A program made the position numbers and the translations under genes. The notes beneath the pieces were generated by a model. It saw only the letters and a program-made list of their open reading frames with translations. It was not told the origin of the DNA and made no database searches. A DNA stretch of 64,000 nt from Planotetraspora silvatica (lineage in GTDB: Bacteria; Actinomycetota; Actinomycetes; Streptosporangiales; Streptosporangiaceae): contig NZ_BOOQ01000051.1 in NCBI RefSeq assembly GCF_016863315.1, positions 1 through 64,000 on the forward strand, in the 5' to 3' direction. The number at the start of each line of letters is the position of its first letter. Position 1 is the stretch's first letter. Positions 1 to 15,180 of the stretch are shown here, piece by piece.

Positions 1-152
1 TCACCCGAAACTCAGTAGAGTCCCGAGATCAAGGGCGTTGAACTTCCGCTTGTCCCATCCCCGAGGAGCCTAGTGCAGCTACGGCCTGCCGGCCTCGCTG
101 TACCTCAGCACCCTCCCGAGGAGGACCACCCCGCTTCCGGGGCAACCACTCC

Positions 153-181
153 AACTTACATTGTTACCCGCAACTTGTCAA
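153..181 (-). promoter_or_regulatory. Sigma-70-type promoter, proximal of a tandem pair (rRNA-operon-like)
   Basis: On the minus strand TTGACA (181-176) is followed by exactly 17 nt and then TAAGTT (158-153). This is a near-consensus housekeeping promoter reading toward the left edge. No gene starts between it and the edge, so it must serve something outside the window. A perfect -35 with no adjacent start codon and a second promoter upstream is typical of stable-RNA operons. That it is an rrn promoter is inference. Confidence 0.6.
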
Positions 182-312
182 AACCCGGGGGTTCGAACGC
201 ATCACGATCAACCCGGACTCGGCCTGACGGCCACACCCGGTTGCTTGTCTGAGTGGCTTGCCCTGGGCGTCTGGCCGCCTTGTCGGCGTCCCGCGTCCCC
301 CGGGCGAAGGAA

Positions 313-341
313 ACATTAGGCAACTCCCAGACTTCCGTCAA
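313..341 (-). promoter_or_regulatory. Sigma-70-type promoter, distal of a tandem pair
   Basis: On the minus strand TTGACG (341-336), a 17-nt spacer and TAATGT (318-313) form a second strong promoter, 160 bp upstream of the one at 153-181 and in the same direction. Tandem strong promoters behind a terminator are the usual design upstream of actinobacterial rRNA operons. Bases 1-150 would be the leader transcript; no tRNA or rRNA sequence was recognised there. Confidence 0.55.
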
Positions 342-445
342 ATCACGGCTCGTGACACATAACCGCAGGTCAAGGCCATGATTGCGGCATATGTCACCCG
401 CACGGCTATAAGACTGTTACCCGCGCCACGAGAATTCTTGACCAC

Positions 446-488
446 AAAAGGGTCGCCCCGGGCGTCGATCGACACCCGGGGCGACCCT
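446..488 (-). terminator. Intrinsic terminator of tyrS
   Basis: A perfect 14-bp inverted repeat (449-462 with 475-488) encloses a 12-nt loop. Read on the minus strand it is followed by TTTTGTGG, a short U-tract. It lies 14 bp past the tyrS stop codon and separates tyrS from the promoters at 150-340. Confidence 0.85.
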
Positions 489-501
489 CGTGCAGAGCCT
501 G

Positions 502-1806
502 TCAGGCGACTTCGACGCCGCCGATGGTCCTCTTGCCGCGGCGCAGCACGAGGAACCGACCATGCAGCAGGTCGTCGGCCGACGGCACGTACTCCTCATC
601 CGTGATCTTCACGTTGTTGAGGTACGCACCGCCCTCCTTTACCGCCCGCCGGGCCGCCGACTTGGACTCGACCAGGCCGCTCTCCCCCAGCAACTCGACG
701 AACGGCGCCCCCAGCGAGGCGACGGTCGCCTTCGGCACCTCCTCCAGCGCCGATTCGAGCGTCCTGGCGTCGAGCTCGGACAACGATCCCTGGCCGAACA
801 GGGCCCGCGAGGCCGCGATGACGCGCGCGAGCTCGTCGCCGCCGTGGACGAGCGTCGTCAGGTCCTCCGCCAGCGCACGCTGGGCCTCACGTGCCGCCGG
901 CCGCTCCTTCGCCGACTGCTCGAGCTCCGCGATCTCCTCCCGAGACCGGAAGGTGAACACCTTGAGGAAGCGCACCACATCGCGGTCGTCGGAGTTGAGC
1001 CAGTACTGGTAGAACGCGTACGGCGAGGTGAGGGCCGGATCGAGCCACACGGCCCCGCCCGCCGTCTTGCCGAACTTCGTGCCGTCGGCCTTCGTGATCA
1101 GCTTGCCGGTGAGCGCGTGAACATGAGCTCCCTCGACGCGGCGGATCAGGTCGACCCCCGCCGTGATGTTGCCCCACTGGTCGCTGCCGCCCAGTTGCAG
1201 CGAGCATCCGTGCCGGCGGTACAGCTCGAGGTAGTCGTTGGCCTGGAGTATCTGGTAGCTGAACTCGGTGTAGCTCAGCCCTTCGCCGCCCAGCCGCGCG
1301 GCCACGGATTCCCTGGCCAGCATGCGATTGACCGGGAAGTGCTTGCCGACGTCGCGGAGGAACTCGATCGCCGACAGCTCGCCGGTCCAGTCGAGGTTGC
1401 TCACCAGCGTCGCCGCCGCGGGCCCCTCCTCGAACGAGAGGAACTTCTCGACCTGGACCCGGATCCGGGACAACCACTCCTCGACGATCTCCGTCGAGTT
1501 GAGCGCCCGCTCGGTGCTGCGGCCGCTCGGGTCGCCGATGAGACCCGTCGCCCCGCCGACCAGGCCGATCGGCCGATGGCCCGCCCGCTGGAACCGGGTC
1601 AGGATCAGCAGCGTGGCGAGATTGCCCACATGCAGCGACGGCGCCGTCGGGTCGAAGCCCGCATAGACGGTGATCGGACCCTCGGCCAGCGACGCACGCA
1701 GCGCGTCGGCATCGGTGGTCTGCGCGATGATGTCGCGCCATTCCAGCTCGTCGAGGATGTCGGCGATCTCAGATGTCGGGATGAGATTGCCCGAAGATGC
1801 GGTCAC
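502..1806 (-). CDS. tyrS: Tyrosine--tRNA ligase
   Basis: A 434-residue class Ic aminoacyl-tRNA synthetase that activates tyrosine with ATP and charges tRNA-Tyr in the cytoplasm. The HIGH-type signature is seen as APSLHVGN near residues 55-62, preceded by YAGFDPT. The KMSKS-type loop is KFGKT within [10 protein letters not shown]. The C-terminus has an S4-like RNA-binding domain ([15 protein letters not shown]). Length is normal for the family. The start is the GTG at 1806, which gives the expected N-terminus; its ribosome binding site is weak (GCCAGGACC). It is last in the minus-strand block, with a strong terminator downstream and 128 bp separating it from the upstream glycosylase gene. Confidence 0.97.
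   Translation of the reverse strand: MTASSGNLIPTSEIADILDELEWRDIIAQTTDADALRASLAEGPITVYAGFDPTAPSLHVGNLATLLILTRFQRAGHRPIGLVGGATGLIGDPSGRSTERALNSTEIVEEWLSRIRVQVEKFLSFEEGPAAATLVSNLDWTGELSAIEFLRDVGKHFPVNRMLARESVAARLGGEGLSYTEFSYQILQANDYLELYRRHGCSLQLGGSDQWGNITAGVDLIRRVEGAHVHALTGKLITKADGTKFGKTAGGAVWLDPALTSPYAFYQYWLNSDDRDVVRFLKVFTFRSREEIAELEQSAKERPAAREAQRALAEDLTTLVHGGDELARVIAASRALFGQGSLSELDARTLESALEEVPKATVASLGAPFVELLGESGLVESKSAARRAVKEGGAYLNNVKITDEEYVPSADDLLHGRFLVLRRGKRTIGGVEVA
873..902 (-). other. Placeholder correction: internal region of tyrS, no separate element
   Basis: No independent element is claimed here; the interval is internal to tyrS. The hairpin between tyrS and the glycosylase gene lies at 1873-1902 and is listed separately. 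Confidence 0.05.
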
Positions 1807-1872
1807 GGTCCTGGCTCTCGCTCATCGATGGAGTACGGCGTGGCGCCGCACTGGCTGCCTTTGATGTACGGC

Positions 1873-1902
1873 TTCGCCTCGTACAAGCCTGCACGAGGCG
1901 AA
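1873..1902. terminator. Inverted repeat between the DNA glycosylase gene and tyrS
   Basis: TTCGCCTCGT (1873-1882) pairs perfectly with ACGAGGCGAA (1893-1902) around a 10-nt loop. It lies 32 bp past the glycosylase stop codon and about 70 bp before the tyrS start. There is no clear U-tract in the minus orientation, so it could be a Rho-independent terminator of the weak actinobacterial type or a structure in the tyrS leader. No T-box motif was recognised. Confidence 0.45.
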
Positions 1903-1934
1903 ACCTTATCGCCACTCCAAATGCCGCCCGGCGA

Positions 1935-4156
<2,222 letters not shown>

Positions 4157-4277
4157 TTACCTGCTGATCGTGACGCGTCGTGCGGCATCGTGGCGCGTCA
4201 GGTCACGTCGGCCCATCCGCGACCTTAGCCGACGTATGCCCCGGTACCCCATGAGAACCGGAGCGTGCCCGAAAGTC

Positions 4278-5471
4278 TCAGCCCCGCCGGGCCTCCCGCG
4301 CGGCGGCGATCTTGCTGGGCAGCGACCAGAGCTGGACGAAACCCTTGGCGAGAGACTGGTCGAAGGCGTCACCGGTGTCATAGGTGGCCAACGAGAAGTC
4401 GTAGAGAGAGGCGTCGGACCGCCGCCCGGTGACGACCGCCTTGCCGCCGTGCAGGACCAGCCGGATCTCACCGGACACGTGCCGCTGCGCGTCGGCGATG
4501 AACGCGTCGAGCGACTTCTTCAGCGGCGAGAACCACAGGCCGTCGTAGACGAGCTCGCCCCACCGCTGGTCGACCGACCGCTTGAAGCGGGCCAGGTCGC
4601 GCTCCACGGTGACGTTCTCCAGCTCCATGTGCGCCGCGATCAGCGCGATCGCGCCGGGGGCCTCGTAGACCTCGCGCGACTTGATGCCGACGAGACGGTC
4701 CTCGACCATGTCGATCCGGCCGACGCCCTGCGCGCCCGCGCGCCGGTTGAGCTCGGCGACGATCTCCAACGGCGACAGCGCCCGCCCGTCGAGCGCCACC
4801 GGCACGCCCTGCACGAAGGTGATGACGACCTTGTCGGGCTCACGCGGGACCGACGGATCGGAGGTGTAGGAGTAGACGTCCTCGATGGGGCCGTTCCAGA
4901 TGTCCTCGAGGAAGCCGGTCTCGACCGCCCGCCCCCAGAGGTTCTGGTCGATGGAGTACGGCGACTTCTTGGTGACGTCGATCGGCAGGCCCTTCTCCTC
5001 CGCGAAGGCGATCGCCTTGTCACGGGTCCAGGCGAAGTCGCGGGCCGGGGCGATGACCTCCAGCTCCGGGTCGAGCGCCGCGAGGCCGGCCTCGAACCGC
5101 ACCTGGTCGTTCCCCTTGCCGGTGCAGCCGTGCGAGACGTGTGTTCCGCCGAACTCCTTGGCGGCCGCCACCAGGTGCTTGACGATCAGCGGCCGCGACA
5201 GGGCGCTGACGAGCGGGTAGCGGTCCATGTAGAGCGCGTTTGCCTGGAGCGCCGGAACGCAGAAGTCCCGGGCGAACTCCTCACGGGCGTCCACGACGAC
5301 GGATTCGACGGCGCCGCAGTCGAGCGCCCGCTGCTGGACGGCTTTCATGTCCTCGCCGCCCTGGCCGACGTCGACGGCCACGGCGATGACCTCGGCGCCG
5401 GTCCTGTCCGCGAGGAACGGGATGGCGACGGAGGTGTCCAGGCCGCCGGAATATGCAAGCACGACTTTCAT
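4278..5471 (-). CDS. argG: Argininosuccinate synthase
   Basis: A 397-residue enzyme that condenses citrulline and aspartate with ATP to form argininosuccinate. The PP-loop nucleotide-binding motif SGGLDTS is at residues 8-14. Further family blocks are [14 protein letters not shown] and [13 protein letters not shown]. Length matches the family. The ATG at 5471 is preceded by a very strong GAGGAGGAGG. The leader is unusual: the one-sided 53-bp repeat array ends directly at this ribosome binding site. The gene is separated from argR by 179 bp, whereas the six upstream arg genes are nearly all overlapping, so argG may form a separate transcription or regulation unit. Confidence 0.97.
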   Translation of the reverse strand: MKVVLAYSGGLDTSVAIPFLADRTGAEVIAVAVDVGQGGEDMKAVQQRALDCGAVESVVVDAREEFARDFCVPALQANALYMDRYPLVSALSRPLIVKHLVAAAKEFGGTHVSHGCTGKGNDQVRFEAGLAALDPELEVIAPARDFAWTRDKAIAFAEEKGLPIDVTKKSPYSIDQNLWGRAVETGFLEDIWNGPIEDVYSYTSDPSVPREPDKVVITFVQGVPVALDGRALSPLEIVAELNRRAGAQGVGRIDMVEDRLVGIKSREVYEAPGAIALIAAHMELENVTVERDLARFKRSVDQRWGELVYDGLWFSPLKKSLDAFIADAQRHVSGEIRLVLHGGKAVVTGRRSDASLYDFSLATYDTGDAFDQSLAKGFVQLWSLPSKIAAAREARRG

Positions 5472-5490
5472 GGTTCTCGTCCTCCTCCTC

Positions 5491-5609
5491 TTGCATGATC
5501 ACGATTGGTGTTTGTGCTGGTCATCACGGGCAGGCCCGAATCTGTGCATGATCACCAAGCAAGAAGTTCCAGGTCGGCGGCCCTTTTTACGAATGTGTGC
5601 ATGATCACG
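5491..5609 (-). repeat. One-sided 53-bp repeat array (three motif copies) in the argG leader
   Basis: Three copies of the motif GTGATCATGCA read on the minus strand, with motif starts at 5609, 5556 and 5503, exactly 53 bp apart. The first two are followed by RNATTCG and later by CGACCTGG or TGACCAGC, matching the unit of the palindromic arrays elsewhere in the window. The third copy is cut after GATCATGCA and runs straight into the argG ribosome binding site. The array starts 42 bp after the argR stop codon. Unlike the others it has no mirrored arm. Confidence 0.85.
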
Positions 5610-5650
5610 GCCGGTGGAGGCGGAGGGGCCGGAAGGAGAGGGCGTGGAGG

Positions 5651-8304
<2,654 letters not shown>

Positions 8305-8308
<4 letters not shown>

Positions 8309-9258
8309 CGCGAGTCCCTCCCTTCGAGAGCGCCGGACGCTCCCGAACCACCGTCGGAGTCGGGGACGACCATGGTGCCGATGCCCTCGTCCGTGAAGAC
8401 CTCCAGCAGAAGGGCGTGCGGTATGCGGCCGTCGAGCACGTGGGCCTGCGGGACCCCGCCCTCGACGGCCGTCAGGCACGCCTCCATCTTGGGCACCATG
8501 CCGCTCGACAACGCCGGGAGGAGTTCCGCCAGCTCGGATGCCCTGATCCGGCTGATCACCTCCTGCGCGGGAGAGTCGGGCCGCCAGTCCGCGTACAGTC
8601 CCTCGACGTCCGTCAGCACGATCAGCTTGCACGCCTTCAGGGCGACGGCGAGCGCCGCGGCGGCCGTGTCGGCGTTCACGTTGTAGACGCCAGGGCCGTC
8701 AGGGCCGTCGTCGCCACGCGCGATCGACGACACGACCGGGATGCGCCCGTCGTCGAGCAGCGCCTGGACGGCTCCCGCGTCGACGCTGACGATCTCGCCC
8801 ACCTGGCCGATGTCGATCTTCACTCCGTCGACGACGGCGTGCTTGCGCTCGGCCGTGAACAGATGGGCGTCCTCCCCCGACATGCCGACGGCGAAGGGCC
8901 CGTGCCTGTTGATCAGGCCGACCACGTCCCGGTTGACCTGCCCGACGAGGACCATCCTGACGACCTGCATGGCCTCGGGGGTGGTGACCCGCAGGCCTGA
9001 GACGAAGTGGCTGTCGATCCCCTGCAGATCGAGCTGCGCCTGGATCTGGGGGCCGCCGCCGTGCACGATGACGGGCCTCAGCCCGGCATAACGGAGGAAC
9101 ACCACGTCGTCGGCGAACTTCGCGCGCAGGTGCTCCTCGGTCATCGCGTTCCCGCCGTACTTGATGACGACGGTGGCACCGTGGAAGCGCGCCAGCCAGG
9201 GCAGCGCCTCGATCAGCGTGTGCGCCTTGTCCAGGGCTCCGTTGGTCCTGACGTTCAT
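8305..9258 (-). CDS. argB: Acetylglutamate kinase
   Basis: A 317-residue amino acid kinase that phosphorylates N-acetylglutamate, the usual arginine-feedback point. Glycine-rich nucleotide-binding segments are seen at [19 protein letters not shown] and [12 protein letters not shown], the last typical of the kinase core. The ATG at 9258 overlaps the argJ stop as ATGA. The open frame continues upstream without a stop, but that part is antiparallel shadow of argJ. The C-terminus has a short glycine/serine-rich tail after the conserved core ([11 protein letters not shown]). Confidence 0.96.
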
Positions 9259-10409
9259 GACGAGTACGCCGAGTTCTCGTGGACGTACGCCGCCGTGAGG
9301 TCCGTGGTGTGGACGGTCGCGGAGTGCGGCCCGGCGGACAGGTCGATGGTGATCGTCACGTCGCGTGGCCGCAGGTCGACCTTGGACCGATCGTCGCCGG
9401 CCGCGCCGCCGCGGCAGATCCAGATGCCGTTGATCGCCACGTTGAGCCGGTCGGGGTCGAACGCCGCGTCCGTCGTCCCGACCGCACTGACGACCCGGCC
9501 CCAGTTGGGGTCCTCTCCGTGGATCGCGCACTTGAGCAGATTCGACCGGGAGACCGCACGGCCGACCGTCACCGCGTCCGTCTCGGACTCCGCCCCGACC
9601 ACCTCGATCGCGATGGCCTTGCTCGCGCCCTCGGCGTCGACCAGGAGCTGGCGGGCGAGGTCGGCGCAGACCGCGGTGACGACCTTCTCGAAGTCGGCCA
9701 GGTCGGGCCGGACGCCGGAGGCGCCGCTGGCGAGCAGCAGCACGGTGTCGTTGGTCGACATGCATCCGTCGGAGTCCAGGCGGTCGAAGGTCACCGCGGT
9801 GGCGGCCCGCAACACCCTGTCGAGGTCCTCGGAACCGATCTCGGCGTCGGTGGTCAGCACGCAGAGCATGGTCGCCAGGGCGGGGGCGAGCATGCCCGCG
9901 CCCTTGGCCATGCCGCCGACCATGTACCCGCCCGCGCCGCGGCGGAAGGAGATCTTGCTGACGGTGTCGGTCGTCCGGATGGCGTCGGCCGCGGCCAGTC
10001 CTCCGTCACGGGAGAGCTGGGCGGCGACCACGTCGACTCCAGTGATCAGCGCGTCCATCGGCAGCCGCTCGCCGATCAGGCCGGTGGAGCACACGGCCAC
10101 CTCGGCCGCCGAGTCGCCGAGGACCGCGGCGACCTTCTCCGCGGTCGCGTGGGTGTCCTGGAAGCCGAGCGGCCCGGTGCACGCGTTGGCGCCGCCGGAG
10201 TTCAGGACCACGGCCCTGACCTGGCCGCCGCTCACGACCTGTGCCGACCAGAGCACCGGCGCCGCCTTGACGCGGTTGCGGGTGAAGACGCCCGCCGCCG
10301 CCCGCGACGGCCCGTCGTTGACCACCAGGGCCAGGTCACGGTCGTCGCCGCGCTTGATGCCTGCGTCCACTCCCGCGGCGCGGAAGCCGAGAGGCGCGGT
10401 GACGCTCAC
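9255..10409 (-). CDS. argJ: Bifunctional ornithine acetyltransferase / N-acetylglutamate synthase
   Basis: A 384-residue N-terminal nucleophile enzyme that transfers acetyl from acetylornithine to glutamate, recycling the acetyl group. The self-cleavage motif is [14 protein letters not shown], with Thr180 as the predicted new N-terminal nucleophile of the beta chain. Whether it also uses acetyl-CoA cannot be told from sequence. The GTG start at 10409 gives a standard N-terminus. The 82 bp between argC and argJ contain short tandem repeats instead of the overlap seen elsewhere in this operon. Confidence 0.96.
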   Translation of the reverse strand: MSVTAPLGFRAAGVDAGIKRGDDRDLALVVNDGPSRAAAGVFTRNRVKAAPVLWSAQVVSGGQVRAVVLNSGGANACTGPLGFQDTHATAEKVAAVLGDSAAEVAVCSTGLIGERLPMDALITGVDVVAAQLSRDGGLAAADAIRTTDTVSKISFRRGAGGYMVGGMAKGAGMLAPALATMLCVLTTDAEIGSEDLDRVLRAATAVTFDRLDSDGCMSTNDTVLLLASGASGVRPDLADFEKVVTAVCADLARQLLVDAEGASKAIAIEVVGAESETDAVTVGRAVSRSNLLKCAIHGEDPNWGRVVSAVGTTDAAFDPDRLNVAINGIWICRGGAAGDDRSKVDLRPRDVTITIDLSAGPHSATVHTTDLTAAYVHENSAYSS

Positions 10410-10441
10410 GCGTGCTCTCCCCCTTCGTGGATCGGGCTCAG

Positions 10442-10480
10442 GTGGCTTTTGTGGCTTGTGTGGCTTGTGGGGCTTGTGGG
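10442..10480. repeat. Short tandem repeats in the argC-argJ spacer
   Basis: Four imperfect 9-10 bp units of the type GTGGCTTGTG follow each other on the plus strand, read as ACAAGCCAC on the minus (coding) strand. They lie upstream of argJ and after the argC stop at 10492. No promoter was recognised. They may be simple slippage repeats or may shape the argJ leader. Confidence 0.6.
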
Positions 10481-10491
10481 GTGCATGGCGC

Positions 10492-11667
<1,176 letters not shown>

Positions 11668-11691
11668 CTACACCCCCGGGAGCACGCCAGC

Positions 11692-13344
11692 ATGACAGCG
11701 ATTGAACAGGTCCAGGCACAGCTCACGGCGCCGGGCCAGCTCTTTGAGATGGAAGAGATCCAGGTCGCCGGAACCACGATCCGCGCGTGGAAACACGCAC
11801 CGGCCACCTTCCGCGCGCTGCTGGAGACGAGCCGGTTCCACGGGGAGCAGACCTTCGTCGTCTACGAGGACCAGCGGCTGACCTTCGAGGAGCATTTCCT
11901 GCTGGCCGCGACGCTGGCGAACCGGCTCGTGGACGACTACGGCATCCGCAAGGGCGACCGCGTCGCCATCGCCATGCGCAACTACCCCGAGTGGATCGTC
12001 GCCTTCTCCGCCACGCTCGCGGCGGGCGCCGTCGCCGTCCCGCTGAACGCCTGGTGGACCCGGCAGGAGCTGGAGTACGGCCTCACCGACTCCGGGGCGA
12101 AGCTGCTGATAGCCGATGGTGAGCGCGCCGAGCGCCTCGCCGGCGGCGGAGTGCCCACGATCGTCACCCGCGCCGACGACGCGAACTGGGCGGAGGTGAT
12201 CGGCGAGGTCGTCCCGGACGTCACGCTGCCCGACGTCGAGGTCGGGCCGGACGACCCGGCCACCATCTTCTACACCTCGGGGACCACGGGCCGGTCCAAG
12301 GGCGCCCTCGGCAGTCACCGCAACCTCGGTCAGGCGCCGATGACCGTCGCCTACGCGCTCATGAGCAGCGTGGCGCTCGGGGGCAAGGACCCGGCCGAGG
12401 CCGCCGCGGTGCGCCGCGTCACGCTCCTGACCGTCCCCCTGTTCCACACGACCGGCTGCTTCGCCGTCCTCATGCCGACCTTCCTCACCGGCGGCCAGTT
12501 GGTGCTCATGTACAAGTGGGACCCGAAGCGCGCCCTCGAGCTGATCGAGCGCGAGAAGATCACCACGATGAGCGGCGTGCCGACGAACGCCTGGCAACTG
12601 CTCTCCCACCCCGACTTCGGCGAGCACGACATCTCGTCGCTCACCGCGATCTCGTACGGCGGAGCGCCCGCACCGCCCAAGCTGCTCGAGCGCATCACCG
12701 AGTTGCTCCCCAACCGGACCCCGGGCAACGGGTACGGCATGACCGAGACCACCGCTCTCGCGGTCTACAACAGCGGCCGCAATTACATCGCGAAGCCCGA
12801 GAGCATCGGCCTGCCCGCCGCGGTCATCGACATCAAGGTCTGCGACCCGCAGGGCGTCGAGGTGCCGGTCGGCCAGGTCGGCGAGCTGTGCGTCCGCGGG
12901 CCCATCGTGATCATGGGCTACTGGAACCGGCCGGACGCCACCGCCGAGACGTTCGTGAACGGCTGGCTCCACACAGGTGACCTCGCCCGGGTCGACGAGG
13001 AGGGCTTCGTCTACATCGTCGACCGGGCCAAGGACATGGTCATCCGGGGTGGCGAGAACGTGTACTGCGCCGAGGTCGAGGCCGCCCTGTTCGAGCATGC
13101 CGCCATCGACGACGCCGCCGTGATCGGCATTCCCGACGACGAGATGGGCGAGCAGGTCGGCGCGGTGGTACGGCTCAAGCCGGGCGCCACCGCCACGGTG
13201 GAGGAACTGCAGTCGTTCCTGTCCGAGCGGATCGCGAAGTTCAAGGTGCCCGTCCGGATCTGGTTCCGGGAGACCGAACTGCCGCGCAACCCGGGAGGCA
13301 AGATCCTCAAGACCCACCTCCGCAGGGAGACGCTCGGGCTCTGA
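11692..13344 (+). CDS. Acyl-CoA synthetase / AMP-dependent ligase
   Basis: A 550-residue member of the adenylate-forming ANL superfamily. It activates a carboxylic acid as an acyl-AMP and then probably transfers it to CoA. The P-loop motif is YTSGTTGRSKGALGSH, the A5 motif GYGMTETTA, and the A7/A8 motifs HTGDLARVDEEGFVYIVDR and KDMVIRGGENVYCAEVE. The C-terminal catalytic lysine lies in NPGGKILKTHLRRE. Substrate cannot be assigned; long- or medium-chain fatty acids or an aromatic acid are all possible. GGGAG precedes the ATG. It stands alone, divergent from the arg operon and convergent with the next gene. Confidence 0.9.
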   Translation: MTAIEQVQAQLTAPGQLFEMEEIQVAGTTIRAWKHAPATFRALLETSRFHGEQTFVVYEDQRLTFEEHFLLAATLANRLVDDYGIRKGDRVAIAMRNYPEWIVAFSATLAAGAVAVPLNAWWTRQELEYGLTDSGAKLLIADGERAERLAGGGVPTIVTRADDANWAEVIGEVVPDVTLPDVEVGPDDPATIFYTSGTTGRSKGALGSHRNLGQAPMTVAYALMSSVALGGKDPAEAAAVRRVTLLTVPLFHTTGCFAVLMPTFLTGGQLVLMYKWDPKRALELIEREKITTMSGVPTNAWQLLSHPDFGEHDISSLTAISYGGAPAPPKLLERITELLPNRTPGNGYGMTETTALAVYNSGRNYIAKPESIGLPAAVIDIKVCDPQGVEVPVGQVGELCVRGPIVIMGYWNRPDATAETFVNGWLHTGDLARVDEEGFVYIVDRAKDMVIRGGENVYCAEVEAALFEHAAIDDAAVIGIPDDEMGEQVGAVVRLKPGATATVEELQSFLSERIAKFKVPVRIWFRETELPRNPGGKILKTHLRRETLGL

Positions 13345-13360
13345 CGCCCTGCTCATGGCG

Positions 13361-13389
13361 GCCCCGGTACGGCACCCGCCGGCCGGGGT
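13361..13389. terminator. Possible bidirectional terminator hairpin
   Basis: GCCCCGG (13361-13367) can pair with CCGGGGT (13383-13389), with one G-T pair, in the 54-bp gap between two convergent genes. There is no U-tract, so the call rests on position and pairing only. Confidence 0.35.
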
Positions 13390-13398
13390 CGCTCCCGG

Positions 13399-14499
13399 TC
13401 ACGGGCGGCGGACGGCCTCGGTCACGCGCCGGCTGCGTGTCCTGTGGCACAGGACACCGGTGTTGTCGGCGTACTGATCAACGGCGCCCGTGAGCGGCAG
13501 GTCCCGCACGGCCGGGTCGGCGATGGTGCAGAGAAGGGCTTCGGCGAAACGGTCGGCGCGCAGGACCCGAAACGGCCTGTCGTGGTACGGCCGGGTGCGT
13601 GGGTCGACGGGCTCGGTGAGCCGCAGGCGGTTGTGCAGGAACGCGACCTTCTCGTAGGCCGCGGACAGATGGCGTTCGCGGTCCCGCCAGCCGGTCGCCG
13701 CGAGGGCGGCCGCGAGGACGGGGGTGAGCTCAGGGGCGCACTCCAGCCGGGCGAACGCGCTGCCGATCCACTTCCCGTACGGCGGGTATCGGCGGCCCAT
13801 GAGCAGGGACAGCCGCATCAGGTCGCGTACCAGGCGAGCGCAGACGACGGCCGAGCCGAGTTCGTCGCCGACCTCGCCGCATCGGCCGACGAATGCCTCC
13901 TCCTCTGCCAGGCGCGTCCACTGGCAGGCGAGCAGATGGCGCCAGACGTCGTCGGGATACCAGGCGAGCCGGTCCCGGACCGGCCCCAGCCGGCGGAGTC
14001 CGTCGTGGAACACCTCGCCGGCGACGATCTCCGCGAATGCCTGGGACGAGGTGGCCAGCCAGTCGAACAACGTGACGCCGGCGAGCGGGTCGAAGCCGAG
14101 GTGACCGGTGAGCCAGCCGCGCAGATCGGTGACGACCACCCCATGGTCGACGGGTCCTTCGGTGGCCCGCATGTGGCGGGTGCCCTTGGGGCCGACAGTG
14201 GCGAAGTTCGTGGGGTACCCGAGGAACGTCCCGGGCAGGCGCTCCGCCAGCATCGCGATGATCGCCTCACCGTGGCGATCGGCGTCGTCCGGCCCCAGGA
14301 ACAGCTGCAGGCGTGGCCCCCAGTCGTGGTCGGCGGATCGTTCGGTGTCGAAGCCGAGGACCTCCGATCCTGTTCCGATCAGGGCCGCCGTGTGCGTCAC
14401 GCGGCCGAAGTGACGTCGCAGCAGCGGCTCCACCGCATCGCGGTAGAACAGCCGCGACAACTCCAGCCCGCGAACGTGCTTGTACTCCACGGCGACCAT
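13399..14499 (-). CDS. DUF4037-type nucleotidyltransferase-like protein
   Basis: A 366-residue protein with a nucleotidyltransferase-fold N-terminus: GTGSEVLGFDTERSADHDWGPRLQLF resembles the GS...D.D active-site pattern of the superfamily, as two adjacent pieces. The remainder matches what I recall of DUF4037 proteins (DRLAWYPDDVWRHLLA). Catalytic activity and target are unknown; such proteins are sometimes annotated as putative aminoglycoside-type nucleotidyltransferases. The ATG at 14499 is chosen because the conserved part begins soon after; the open frame extends to 14613. It is convergent with the acyl-CoA ligase gene and divergent from the small NTF2-like gene. Confidence 0.75.
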   Translation of the reverse strand: MVAVEYKHVRGLELSRLFYRDAVEPLLRRHFGRVTHTAALIGTGSEVLGFDTERSADHDWGPRLQLFLGPDDADRHGEAIIAMLAERLPGTFLGYPTNFATVGPKGTRHMRATEGPVDHGVVVTDLRGWLTGHLGFDPLAGVTLFDWLATSSQAFAEIVAGEVFHDGLRRLGPVRDRLAWYPDDVWRHLLACQWTRLAEEEAFVGRCGEVGDELGSAVVCARLVRDLMRLSLLMGRRYPPYGKWIGSAFARLECAPELTPVLAAALAATGWRDRERHLSAAYEKVAFLHNRLRLTEPVDPRTRPYHDRPFRVLRADRFAEALLCTIADPAVRDLPLTGAVDQYADNTGVLCHRTRSRRVTEAVRRP

Positions 14500-14654
14500 G
14501 GTCCGCCCGATCAGGGGCCCGGGTCGACGGGATTTCGATCCACCGTGCGGGCGGAGCAGGCAGGACCCCTTACCTGCGACGTAATCGACCGCCTTCCGGG
14601 GCTCATGCCACATTTCGGGTGTCGCACTAAGACAACGAAATGAAGGAGTCAGAC

Positions 14655-15020
14655 ATGACCGACTTCAATGGCGTGGCCGAGCGGTACATCGCGGCCTGGA
14701 ACGAGACGGACGCCGACGCCCGGGCCAAGGCGGTCGCCGACCTGTGGACCGAGGACGCCGAGCTCACCGACCCGCTGACGTCCGTCACCGGGCACGAGGG
14801 CATCGGCGCCGTCATCGCCGGCGCCCAGCAGATGTTCCCCGGCTTCGTGTTCACGCTCGGCGGTCGCGTGGACGGCCACCACGACATCGCCAGGTTCACC
14901 TGGCACCTCGGCCCGGCGGGCGCCGCCGAGCCGGTCGTGATCGGCTTCGACGTCATCGCGCTCGCCGAGGACGGCCGGATCAAGAGCGTGCACGGCTTCC
15001 TCGACAAGGTCCCCGCCTGA
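14655..15020 (+). CDS. NTF2-like / SnoaL-fold protein
   Basis: A 121-residue protein with the compact alpha+beta NTF2 fold, recognisable from YIAAWNETDADARAKAVADLW at the start in two parts and DVIALAEDGRIKSVHGFLD at the end. Proteins of this kind serve as small isomerases, cyclases or ligand-binding proteins, and the family name gives no substrate. The ATG at 14655 is preferred over the one at 14640 because AAGGAG lies 6 nt upstream. It is a single gene, followed by 24-bp tandem repeats. Confidence 0.8.
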   Translation: MTDFNGVAERYIAAWNETDADARAKAVADLWTEDAELTDPLTSVTGHEGIGAVIAGAQQMFPGFVFTLGGRVDGHHDIARFTWHLGPAGAAEPVVIGFDVIALAEDGRIKSVHGFLDKVPA

Positions 15021-15081
15021 CGGCTCGGCCGCGCGTGGGCGCGGGGATCGCTCCCCGCCCCCACGCGTTCGATCCCTCCGC

Positions 15082-15152
15082 CTCAGCCGGCGATCTGCTC
15101 CTCGACTCAGCCGGCGATCTGCTCCTCGACTCGGCGGGCGGTTTGCTCCTCG
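15082..15152. repeat. 24-bp tandem repeat, three copies
   Basis: CTCAGCCGGCGATCTGCTCC plus CTCGA is repeated exactly at 15082-15105 and 15106-15129, followed by a third diverged copy ending at 15152. It fills the gap between the NTF2-like gene and the transporter gene. The 24-bp unit is divisible by three, but no reading frame across it looks like a gene. Confidence 0.85.
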
Positions 15153-15180
15153 CCCCGCGTGTTCGCCAAAATGGACGATC

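Noticed and set aside
873-902. A hairpin at 873-902
   Set aside because: This was a coordinate slip for the true inverted repeat at 1873-1902; the feature entry at 873-902 carries a confidence of 0.05 and should be ignored.
1807-1934. T-box riboswitch upstream of tyrS
   Set aside because: There is only a simple 10-bp hairpin; no T-box core sequence or specifier loop was found in the 128-bp gap.
5491-5609. ARG boxes for ArgR in the argR-argG gap
   Set aside because: The conserved motif here is that of the 53-bp arrays found next to unrelated genes, so it is not specific to arginine regulation.
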